Below are positions 22,892 to 33,492 of a stretch of 64,000 nucleotides of DNA, piece after piece (within the stretch, counting starts at the first letter, position 1; each line of letters begins with the position of its first letter). The position numbers were made by a program, and so were the translations under genes. This stretch comes from Telmatactis stephensoni. Lineage: Eukaryota > Cnidaria > Anthozoa > Actiniaria > Isophelliidae. The stretch covers positions 930,001 through 994,000 of the forward strand of contig JALIZF010001883.1 in NCBI GenBank assembly GCA_029948255.1, written 5' to 3'. Below the pieces are notes generated by a model. It saw only the letters and a program-made list of their open reading frames with translations. It made no database searches and was not told where the DNA came from.

Positions 22892-25800
22892 TTACCTTCT
22901 CTGCCTTATTTCCTCAGCCTCATCTCTGATGTCCAGTTGAAGTTGCTTTTGTTTTCTGTGGTAGCTACTCCACCAGCTCTTTATTTGTGATTCTTTCAGA
23001 GGGGGAATTCCAGTTTCATTCATAACTTTTATGACGTCAGATGGGTTGGCTCGGATCTGTTCATTCTTTTGCCTGTTGTAAAATTCTATCATTATGTCTT
23101 TCTGTGCTTGACTGAAAGTCGTTCTCTTCCCTCCTCCCTTCTTAAGAGCAAAACCAGGAGATGGCTTTTGGCTCTGAAGAACATCTGGTGATGGGACTGG
23201 GGTGAGATTGGGAGGTGAAAGGCTAGCCAGCGGGTGTTGTACAAACTTAACAGCATATGTTTCATTTCCCTGTGAAGTACCAACTACTGGTTCCTCTGAT
23301 CCTGTCCACACCTCATCAGACACTTTTGCACAAGTCTTTCCTGCTATGGGACTTTGTCTACCAGAAAGTGCCATCAGTTGCTTTTTTGATTTTTTCAGGA
23401 CATTTCCCACACCTGCTACAGACTGCAATATTACCCCTGAAGCGAAAGTGCCGCTTGTGGGGAACTTAAAGCTCCCATAAAGTGTGATGTCTTTCAGAGT
23501 TCCAACTCCTTTTGGTGCCTCTGTTCTGTCAATGAGGAGTTTCTTGCATGTCACATTTTTCATTGTCTGAAATGCAATAAAAATACTAAGTAAGAACCAA
23601 AAATAACCTGAAAACAGCAGCCTCAATTGTAAGATTGGGAATTTATTTTCAAGGAAACCTCACTACAGATTTATTGAAAAACAAGATTGTACAGATTTGT
23701 TCTTCAACAACCTGCACACAAGTACCTAACTATCACATACTGTGCATGTTTTGGTGAATGTCTTTAATAAACTCCAACAATACGTACCTCAAGTAGTTGT
23801 GCTAACTGTTCGCCTGAGACAAGATCATTGCCAATTTTTACCCAGCGCAGCAGCTTGTGGGATATATGGGCAAAATGGGTATCCAACACCGTTTTCCCCT
23901 CGCCAGCTTCAAAATTGTTGTACTCCTTGATGGTGATGTTAAAGGACTTATTAACTTCTGCCAAATACAGTAAAACTGCAGTATTGTGGTAGTGTGGACC
24001 ATTATCTACATAAAAAGTCAAAAAGAAAAAATAAGGCTAAGGTGTATGTATTCAAGTACATTTTGTACACAAATTCTTTGCCAATAGGCTTTTTTGGGGC
24101 CTTTTTACACTGCTCACAACTGCATGGGTTTGTACACAATTCAAATGACAAAGAAAAGAATCCAGAAATAACAAAGGATACATGTACATACATTACCTAC
24201 ATATATACATCATGTACATGTACATTGATTTAAATGATGAGCAAATCATTGAATAATGTACAAGGTTTTACCAAATGTTTTATGGTTTATTCCAACCATC
24301 TTCAGTGAGTTAACAGAAAAATATGCTCATGACCTAAGTGATTTTCTTGGGGCAAAGAGGAATTGGTAAAACCTCGTACATCAATGATTTGCCCATAATC
24401 TAAATCATGTCCAAATTGTACATTTTATTTCTTTACAAATACATGACATCTCTCTCCTGTTACACATATATCTCTTTCATAAGAGGAGGCAGCATTGGCA
24501 TTAAGCAGAATATTTGAATGGCCTACAGTTTTGGAAATATATTATCAATGTCCAACATGTCAGCTTGGACCAATGATTTTTTTGACTTTTTTATGTTCAT
24601 ACTGTGTCTGTTCTGTGACAATTGATTTTGAGATTTTCAGGTAACACTATTTATGTTGACAAACACTTGTTAACTCTTTCAATCTGGGGTTCATTTTACA
24701 GGTGAAGCAAAAGTGCAAAGCCATTGGGAAACAAACTCGATCAATACCTCAGATGGCTGTGCACTACATTGTAACTCACTAAACTACAATTTCAGCAGAT
24801 AATTATAATGCCAACAAATTGCTACTCACAATATACACATGAGTAGTGATTGAGAGCATTAATGATGGAATTAAGATTATTTAAGATTTGAATTAATTTC
24901 TTACCAGAGAACAAATAAACACTGAATTGAGGTAAATTTTTTTCCATCCACTGAAATCCAATGTCCAGGGCACTCTGAGTGAACCATGCATCTTGCTTTG
25001 TATCTTCTGACCACAGGTCTATGACTTCAATTTGTCTGTTGGTTTCTGAAACTTGTGCTATGATGTAAAATCCATGGAGAGAAATACCCCTTTTTCCATA
25101 CCAATCGCGTTGAACTTCCCTGGAACGCATGCAAAGTTGAAGTTTCATCTTGTAGTCGATTATGACAACTGCCTCACCAGGTTTAAGATTATTGATAACA
25201 AACCTGCAGAAAAATTGAAGAGATGGGAAATTAGCCCTAACAACTTATAGTAGTTACAAACAAGATTTGTTTTCCATCAGTTAATAAGAGTCCATAAAAC
25301 ACATTAACTACCTCTCTCTAGCTGCAAACATTGCCCATCAAGTGCTATCAACCATGCATTATACTAAATATTGAAATTTTTTCATTCAACTGAGAATAAA
25401 TGTTCATGATAGTGGATATGACATCTCTAAGTGCAAAAAAAAAAAAAAAAAAAAAAAAAACAGGGTCCAAAAACGTTTTTGGATTGATCTGACTCTATCT
25501 TATAATTTTATTGTAGAGAGCAAAGTGAAACAGTGTAACTAAGAAACCTAGAAAATTAACAGATGATTATACATATTTGATTCAGCACATTCAGCATTTT
25601 CCCCCATGCAATGTACCCTCAAAATCCTGCACAATTTGATTTTTTCTGCACTTTATCAGCAACCCTAAGCACATGTATACAGCTGTTATACTTCACTTTT
25701 ATAATGTACAGCTGTACATACTGCAATTCCACCCATACATTACACAGCAACATAGGTCAAATAGAAAATATTTGCAAAGTCTTGCATAGAAAATATTTAT

Positions 25801-28800
25801 GAAAACAACTAAATGCTCACCGATAATACTCCGCTTGATGTTTGGTTCTAAGAATGTGCCCAATATAACGCCAGAAGTTTTCTTTAAATTCACCAAGTTG
25901 GGAAGTAAGCTTTTCTTTGTTGTCTGGTTGAGCTGCAGAAACTGCCTCTTGAACTTTCTCATGGATATGGTAAAAGTGACTGAAGTCTGTCGATTGCTGG
26001 TCATGAACTTCAGAACAGGAATCAAGGGCATGACTAAGACATAGTTCAATTGCTCTGGAGTGCTTTTCTGCCTAAAATATGGATTGTATTGTTACAATTA
26101 CAATACTGTGTATAGTATAAATTTGATAGCATTCATGCTAGAGTGTGCCTCAGAATGCTGTATATAGCTATTTCTCAAAAGGCTGTAATAGAATAAAAAA
26201 GGGTGTTGGAGATTGCAGCAAACAGAAAATGTTAAGCAGCAATTGCATATCCAAAACAACCTGTTGGTCTTAGTACTGTAAATAGCTCTTTCCTGTGAGA
26301 GAAGAACTGCAAAATCCAAGACTCATAAATGACAACATGTATATTTGATATGTTCACATATTGTATAAAATATGTAATGAGTGCAACCATAGTTCTTTTC
26401 AGTCTTGTAATTGCCATTTGACATTCACTGTTTCTCAATCTTTGCACACCTTTTTGAAAAGGCTTTATAAAATACACTATGGATAATAAATGTTTCTTTA
26501 CATGCTTGCAGATGAATGTAGCTCTAATGATGTAAAACACATTAAAAATTAACAAAACAAAATTACCTCTTTGGCAAATTTGGTCTTCAGGTACCTTTGT
26601 AGTTTCCTGATGTCATTTACAATAGCTTGGGCATCAGCAGACACTTCTTGTACCAATTCAATAAAACTAGCAAAATTGGCATAGCCAAAGTCCTCACACA
26701 GATTACAAAGTCCGGCAAGAAGTGAGTTGCTACGGAAGTTCTTTGGAATATTTGCATATATGTATGTCCTTTTGACACCATTTGGAAACTCCATTAGATA
26801 CTGCTGCACTACACCTTTAATGGAATCTTGCCAATATCTAACTGGACATTCTTCTCCCTTGACCATAACACTTCTACAAGATGATGGTCTTGAAATGCCA
26901 TCACGTAGAAGGAATTCTGATAAACCATCAAGTGTATCTTGTGAAACACACTGTCTTGTGAACTTTAAGGATTGTGGTGGCACTCCTCCTCTTCCAAATA
27001 AAATGCAATGAATTCTAGCTGCAGTTACTGTGCTTTTGGCACAATTAAACAAATCCATAAGGAAGCTCTGGGAATACTCACTGGCAACAATTGAAAGAAG
27101 TCGATGTCTTTCAGCAGAATATGTAGCAACACGTCCCATATTTTTGGCTGCAACAGTCCGACTTGAAACATTTTGCTCTGTAGGTCCCTCAAATGCAATG
27201 TGACTACCGCTCTTTTTTCCTCCTATCTTGATAGGTTGCTTAAGCTTTTGTGTGTTATTCCGTATCACTGCATTCTGTTCTTTTTCTTTGCACATCTTGT
27301 AGTCATTGACTAGTGCTTTAAGAAAAGTGTCTCCTTTATCATGTTTATCATCATCAATAACTGGACTACCAAAGGCCTGTTTCCATTTGCGGGACTGAAT
27401 CAAGTCTTTCATGAGTTCTTGAAGTGCATCTTCATTGTTATCAACGTATGAGTTCAGCATACATGATATGTTTTGTATGATATTTGTTCTAATGTCACTT
27501 TGTACTCTAGTTCCATAACTCTGATAACATTTTCCTTCAGGAAGAACTTCCACTTGAGTAGCTGCATCTTTGGTGCATGTAGGTTTAGAGTGGTTCTATA
27601 TATATTTGAGACCAAAAAATTATGATCAATAACTAGTGAATTGACACTATTAAGGTATAGAGTCATTTTATGTACAACTGACTTTCAAAACATACAATCC
27701 CTAAAACATTCAAATGGAAATTATTTTCAATAGACCAGTTCACAGTTCTTGTCATTCAGCCACAGCTTTATATCAGCATGTACACTGTAATATTTTCTTT
27801 AGAAATTGACTACAGCTCATGGTAATTTAAGGAATACACACTCAACAGTTGGCACATTTTAAAAATCCACGGGCTGTAGTCAAATTCTAAGGAATATACT
27901 ACATATGGTATTGATGCTGATGTTGAAGACGAGAAGCATGAAAAGGTCTATTTTAAAAGGACCGCTGAACACCCCTAACACTTAAGCAAAGGGAGTACAT
28001 ATACATTTACTATGTTTGCTTTTTTTTGCAAACATTTTTTTTCCTAAAAGGATATTACCATTACTTCGTACTGTTGGAATATAGACACAAACTGTATTAT
28101 ACCTTTAGAAGTGGCAAAGTGGTGTTACTTGTTAACTCCATTCCCTCAAATGCTTCTTCAATACTCTGTTAAAAGATAAATAAAGATATCAATAAATGAA
28201 TCTGGATGGAGGAATGCCTACAAAGATCAAACATGATGACAAATGAAATATAAATGAAATGAGCAAGAATGTTTTGTTAGGACTGCATTGATGTAAAGAG
28301 ATATTCTGGGACAAATAGAAATCCCTTTATATTATAAACATAGCACAGTACCTGTAAATTTGTCAAATTGCTGTTGTTTGATTGCATCTCTTCAAATTGG
28401 GTCTCCTCACATGCTTCTCCAGGAATCTGGAAAAATATGAAATAATGATCAAAAAGAATAGATGGATGAATTGTTGGTTACACAAATCTAACACACAGAA
28501 CTGGAATACAAATGGAATTAAAACAAAACATATTCAAGAAAATGTGCTGGGGCTGCATTCACCTAAAAGGATGCACATTATTGAATCAATAGAATAATAT
28601 ATTTAAGCAATATAAAACGCGTGCGCGCATGTCTCTGTACTGTGATATAAACAGGATGGAAGATGTAAAGCAAGAGAAAAGCAAGATTAGGAACATGAGG
28701 CGTAGTCAAGTGTTTCTCTTGCTTTTCGAGTGCTCTACATCTTCCAGAGTTTTTCTATCACAGTACAGAGACAAAAGCGATCGTTTTATATTGCTTTTAT

Positions 28801-29722
28801 AAAATATTTTCGACATTTTTTGAGCGAGCCACGTCTCTGTCCTCTGATATAAACATGGTAGCCAGCCAATCAGCGTGTGCGTTATATCTCAAATATTTTA
28901 TAATGGAACATAGATAGAAGCTGCTGAATACCTGTTCATGTGGTGGATTGGTGTTACCATCATAGGCATCCGTAGAAATCTGTGACAGAACAATAACTGA
29001 ATAAACAAATAGAAAATAGAGACACACACACACACATGTAGATATACAGATAAATGGAAAGATCAGAACGTGAATTGGCATAGTGAGCAAATGTTTTGGG
29101 CTGTTATTGATGTAAAGATATACAACCAATGGATGGAATCAAGATATTCATGTTTTTAGGCTTCGCCGTTTGAAAGACTGCAAAACTAAACTAACACTCT
29201 AAAGTTTATCCTATTCTAATTATAAGAAACTCATTCTCATTTCAAAGATCTAAAATCTCAAATAAGAAAATGACAGATATGAAACTTTAGAGTGTAAATC
29301 AATGTTTATGGGCTTTTGAACAAAGTTTTTATGATCTTCAAAAATTCACACCACTAACTACGGAATTGATACCTCGGTTTCAATGCTGTCTGTTTCCTGC
29401 TCATTTTGAAGTGAATTAGTTTCGTTCTGCGGAAACGAACATACCAAAATATATAAGTAATGTTAGGCTTTTGATCATGAAGAAAGGCTACAACGTTTGA
29501 CATGAAAGATAATCTTACCTGTTGATCGTGGGACAGTTCCAGAGCGATACGGTTGCGACAAAAAACGCATATTTTTCTTCTTCTAGTCATGTGTTTTCCG
29601 TCAGCATCAACACCGCAAAATCGACGCTCATGCCTTGAGGCGACCTTTAGTTGGTCTTCGTTTGGTTCCACGTGTCCCCATTCGAAATGACGAGGACAAC
29701 AACAAGAAGCTTTTTGAGGCAT
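22892..29722 (-). CDS. Multi-exon DDE transposase-like protein of the TTAA element
   Basis: Exons on minus, all in phase: 29722-29519, 29426-29373, 28979-28932, 28426-28352, 28165-28103, 27595-26567, 26071-25821, 25203-24905, 24005-23788, 23566-22892. The N-terminus is Cys/His-rich (MPQKASCCCPRHFEWGHVEP ... RRKICVFCRNRI), likely zinc-binding. Short acidic exons follow, then a ~340-residue helical region (FLMDLFNCAKSTVTAARIHC). The DDE core spans two exons: VVIIDYKM (first Asp), VYLFSDNGPHYHNTAV (second Asp, formed exactly across the splice at 24905/24005), and NNFEAGEGKTVLDTHFAHIS (Glu/Asp candidates). The last exon ends in a homeodomain-like helix set (TFSQAQKDIMIEFYNRQ ... IKSWWSSYHRKQKQ). 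The frame is open throughout with a stop at 22892, so the protein (~760 residues) may be functional. I do not recognise a named superfamily. Confidence 0.75.
24226..24407. repeat. Foldback MITE in an intron of the DDE gene
   Basis: GATTTAAATGATGAGCAAAT near 24227 pairs with ATTTGCCCATAATCTAAATC ending near 24407; the inner arms share GTACAAGGTTTTACCAA and TTGGTAAAACCTCGTAC. Confidence 0.7.
25434..25460. repeat. Poly-A tract
   Basis: An uninterrupted run of about 26 A in the intron 25204-25820. No target duplication or retroposed gene is evident next to it. Confidence 0.8.
27730..27955. repeat. Foldback MITE (family a, copy 2)
   Basis: CTTTAGAAATTGACTACAGC near 27798 and GGGCTGTAGTCAAATTCTAA near 27870 form the inner hairpin, with AATAGACCAG and AGGTCTATT as outer arms. 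Relative of 1397-1591. It lies in the intron upstream of the exon at 27595. Confidence 0.65.
28608..28890. repeat. Foldback MITE (family b, copy 2)
   Basis: Near-identical to 1986-2285: same arms (TGTCTCTGTACTGTGATATAA, GCTCTACATCTTCCA) and the same tail (TATAAACATGGTAGCCAGCC). It lies in an intron of the DDE gene. Confidence 0.8.
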
Positions 29723-32166
29723 TAAAAATGTCCAAAACAAATCAAACTCAAAGATAGAACAAAACTAAAAACCATTTTATATCTCAGAAGCTTTTTTGAT
29801 TGCTATCGAAGAAGGATCCCAGTAGTAAGTCTAGTAAACGCTCGTTGCTAACTTGTCAAAATCAAGATGGCGTCCATTCGTTCTGGTCATTGCTAATAAA
29901 GAACCAGTTCCCCATTTCATAACAAGACCATATTTAGCAGAGACAATAGAAATAAGACTGGGACCGATAATATATTAAAATATGGCGCGAAAAGCGAGTT
30001 CTTGCTGTATTTTTAGGCGGTTTTTTGCTTTTAACCAATCAGAGCAAAGGATTTTTATTTGCTTATCCAATTAGGATAATCGCATGCTTTGAATGCCGCG
30101 CATTATTGGAGCCTACTTCTTATACGGATCATTACTTAAATGAAAATCCAATCCTGAAATGTTGACATTGACACGTAAACCGCCGTGAGAAAGCTGGTTC
30201 GCTTTCATATTTTCCAGGCATCAGTTAATTTAAATACAAACATTAGACTTATTTATCAATGTTTTTTATTTAGCTGCAGAGTTACTTATTCTAAGAACCA
30301 TAATTGAACAAAATCGTGAGTTATTCCTGGACGAAATTCAAGCATGGTTAGAGCATTCGACCGGAACAAGATTTGCCATATCAACGATAAATTGATCTTT
30401 GAATAAAATGGAAATCACTTGGGAAAAGGTTTGTAAATATAATTAATTTACGTATTAGTTTTGTGGTTTGAGCCGTTCTGTATTATTGTGTGTGCTAAAA
30501 CCGGTTAATTCTGCTTCAACCAAATTATTTAGATGCAAGTAATTGCACGTCAACAAAATGAACTTCAGCCTGCTGCTTTCAGAAGATTTGTCTCTCAATA
30601 CCGTGCAGAGCAGTTTTTATTCCTTGATGAATCAGTCAAAGATGACAGAACTGTGCAGGTATGAATCAACACTGAGCTAGGATGCATATGGCTCTTGCAA
30701 CCCTCCGTATCACAATTTGTTCAATAGGGTTACAAAAATCCAGACAGAGGTTGAGATTTCTATACTAATGTCTGTACACTTTGTTGGCTTCCCGGTAGCA
30801 CGCGTAATTAGGCACAGGATCCAAAAGAAATCACGAAAGGGAGAGCCATGTGTCCCTTTCCCATTCGTTTCTTTTGTATATTCATTCTTTTTCTTATACG
30901 CACCCCTAATTTCCTGCTCCACCTACCTCTGATATATAATAGCAGTCAAATTTTGTCAACTACTACTAACTATTTTAATGTTATTTATTATTACTACATT
31001 AATAAAATTATATTTATTATTACATTTAGAGGAAGTTTGCTCATTCCCTTGGAGGGACTCGTGTTTCAAGGAAAGGGAACTTTACACGTGGATCGAGATT
31101 CAGTGTTCTGGGAGCTGTATCCATACATGGTGTTATGGCTGCCCATGCCATTGCAGGAGCATTTGACAAGGCTAACTTTGAGTTTAAAATGGAAACATTT
31201 GTGGCTCCTTTGGTTGGGTCTGACGATGATTGCTCTATTGTTGTCCTTGATAACTGTCCTATTCACCATTCTCATGAATTCTTGAGAATGATTAGATCAA
31301 AAGGAGGGATCGTCTTATATTTGCCGTAAGTTAATAATAACTGCATAGGGCTTCATGGAACATACTTTGCTATATAGAGAAATTTCAAGGGGGGAGCACC
31401 ATCTTATGAAATTCATTGATAGACAGGTAACCCAAGCTTTAAACTAGTCTGGCCTACATGAAAACAACCAACAAGCCAAACTCAAGGGGGGGGGGGTATA
31501 GTGACTATTTCTGGAAGCCTCACTCTATCATGCTAGAATATTTAAAATATCTCAAATGTGACCTAGCTATTACATATCAGTTTGTGAGATACTTCTATAA
31601 ATTCAGTAAATTATATTGAAACACTATTTATAATTTTATATGACAGGCCCTACTCCCCTGACCTGAATCCGATAGAGGAGTGTTTCAGTGCCGCCAAGAA
31701 TTGGCTACGAAGGCATCAAGACATTGTTGACAAGTATCCAAAAAGATGCTTTGAAATAGCCTTATACAATGTATGTATAAACACTTAACAGTATTTAATT
31801 TCAAAGTTGCGCATCAGGCTGGACACTTTGTGCATTATCATGATGATGTTTTGTACAAATAATTGGTATACAAATCTTTACAACATGTATATAAATTTAA
31901 ACAGAGATTTTCTATTTGAGTTGTCCCTACTAAATAAATGTAACAAAGACAAAAATGCTTCAATAGTTGATATGTAATGTCTACATTTTATAAGCACTTG
32001 CCAAATGTATGTTTATGTGTTATTTCAGATTCAAGATTGTACAGCTACATTTCAGGACTGTGGTTATGTATAATTATGTATAAGGGTGAACATTAAATAT
32101 TAAGTAACTGCAACAGTTATAAATAGCAACATATCCATCCTGGATTAAGAAACAAGGTTTTGATGT

Positions 32167-32418
32167 TTAACAAGAGGTACTTGATGTTGGGTTATTGTAG
32201 CCTCGTGTCCTTAATCTATATATTGCAGGGATTAAGTAAAGGCAGTCTTGTTCAGTAATCCCAACTGACACCATCAGCTGCTTTCCTAACTGAGGATGTA
32301 TGAATGCCTCAAACATGGGTCCATAAACATCATTTTCTTCAACTAGACTACAATATTTTGACAGGCCAATTGACTGCACAAAGTTTTTACAATCTTGTAG
32401 TGTCATCTGGTTCATCGC
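32167..32418 (-). CDS. SAM-domain protein, last exon
   Basis: Minus-strand exon from an acceptor (TTTTTTACAG just above 32418) to a stop at 32167, about 83 codons. MTLQDCKNFVQSIGLSKYC, LVEENDVYGPMFEAF and LMVSVGITEQDCLYLIPAIY follow the five-helix pattern of sterile alpha motif domains, which mediate protein-protein contact. Upstream exons on minus (32419-33480) are not evident. It is convergent with the Tc1-like transposase, whose stop is 94 bp away, so it could be a second gene of that element or a fragment of something else. Confidence 0.6.
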   Translation of the reverse strand, partial: AMNQMTLQDCKNFVQSIGLSKYCSLVEENDVYGPMFEAFIHPQLGKQLMVSVGITEQDCLYLIPAIYRLRTRGYNNPTSSTSC

Positions 32419-32439
32419 TGTAAAAAACAGAATTTGCAA

Positions 32440-33480
32440 TTTTAAATAACAATTTCAATGGAATTAAGTGTCATTGCCAGAGTAGACCGGGCAGATCGCA
32501 AAGATGGGGGTCGGCCGATTAACTCTGTTTTTTGTCCCTTGAAAGACTATCGGATGGGATGAAGATCTGTGGTATTTAAAGTTTCTTCAGTCTTTTATGT
32601 TCTCAGATTGACCACCCCCCTCACTTTTTGACTCCGAGGACCCTCTCAGAAGCGTACATTTACGCAATATTTGGACCGCTATAAAATCATAACCACTTGG
32701 CCTTATGAATTTCTTTAAATTTGCTCGTTAACCTCTCTCTATCAGCGACATATTTCCGAGTTTTAAACAACTTCCGGTGTATTCTGAATTTTTGCGAGGT
32801 TTTTGAAATTTGCATACAAAGCTAACATCGCCGTAGACCGAAAAATCAGTCATTTTCAAAGCCTGTTTTCTCATTAGTGCGGTAGTTTATTTTCGTAAAT
32901 CTGCCATGTAATGAAAGCTTATTTATTCCTCTATTTATTTCTAAAAAGTTTGACTCGGATATTTTTTTTGGTTTTCTATTTCGAACTTACTATACTGTCA
33001 ACTACATTTACGCTAAATTTTCGGTGTTTATTATCGGTTTTTCGAATACAATTCTTGTTATTTTTGTTATTACTCACGAACTAAGTTAAGAAATGAAAGA
33101 TAATTCTTATTGGATTATGCCAGCACTTGTATTTACTTAACATCAAGATAAGCAAGGCGATGACATCCTATTCTAGGAGCCATTGCGTGACAAAACTGTC
33201 TTGAATTTTAATTAAAATTTCCCGGGAAAGTTGACAGTTTCTCGCGCGCCTGACATGTGAAAAATAAAATTATCTAAAGCTGATTTTGAGACGAAGTGAA
33301 GATTTTGACAAACTTCCTGTTCGTGATTAAAAAATACCCTATTATTTCAAAGACTTTGGTTGTATTATTATAAAGTAACAACGAAGGAATTCCAAGACTG
33401 TCTCATTAGCAAACATTTTATTGCGAAACTGTGTTGCACAATCAATCAAATCATTTTGACTCATCGTCGTACTTAGAGAA
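32440..33480. other. Non-coding region
   Basis: About 1 kb without a convincing exon or repeat. It may contain the 5' exons of the SAM-domain gene, which I could not find. Confidence 0.4.
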
Positions 33481-33492
33481 GTGCTGTGTCTC

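Larger units (their letters stand above)
18213..30135. mobile_element. 11.9 kb DNA transposon with TTAA target duplication and perfect 25-bp TIRs
   Basis: The first 25 bases (18213-18237, starting GTAATGATCCGT and ending AGTAGGC) are the exact reverse complement of 30111-30135. Both ends are flanked by TTAA (18209-18212 and 30136-30139). It sits in intron 1 of a Tc1-like transposase. Contents: on minus, a multi-exon DDE protein (22892-29722) and a cysteine protease (21699-22388); on plus, a three-exon HTH protein (19487-20215). Several MITEs have landed inside. TTAA targets are used by piggyBac, Kolobok and Sola3 superfamilies (family knowledge); the protein does not look like piggyBac, and I cannot assign it to the others by eye. 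Confidence 0.85.
17591..32073 (+). pseudogene. Tc1/mariner-like (DDE_3) transposase with introns and a 12.5 kb first intron
   Basis: Exons by splice sites and frame: 17591-17783, 30274-30428, 30533-30658, 31030-31325, 31647-31770, 32029-32073. Exon 1 carries an HTH (SLRWQVVMLRRRGLTYQSI ... ISKRFVTKI). Exon 2 completes the N-terminal region (LILRTIIEQNRELFLDEI). Exon 3 has the first catalytic Asp in FLFLDESVKDDRT. Exon 4 has the second in IVVLDNCPIHHS. Exons 4-5 join at PPYSPDLNPIEE, with the third acidic residue in NPIEE, the usual Tc1-like ending. Exon 2 contains an in-frame TGA after ISTIN, where relatives have Arg; a CGA to TGA change at a methylated CpG would explain it. Otherwise the frame is clean. 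Intron 1 hosts the TTAA element. Five introns are unusual for a Tc1-like transposase, most of which have none or few. Confidence 0.82.

Noticed and set aside
23092..23480. Frames overlapping the last exon of the DDE gene
   Set aside because: Shadow frames; the exon has a consistent frame joined to its neighbours by splice phase.
18213..30135. Classification as piggyBac because of TTAA
   Set aside because: The DDE protein lacks the piggyBac block pattern and the TIR does not start with CCC; TTAA alone is not enough.
30710..30932. Frames in an intron of the Tc1-like gene
   Set aside because: Between two well-defined exons, antisense or short, no similarity to any family.
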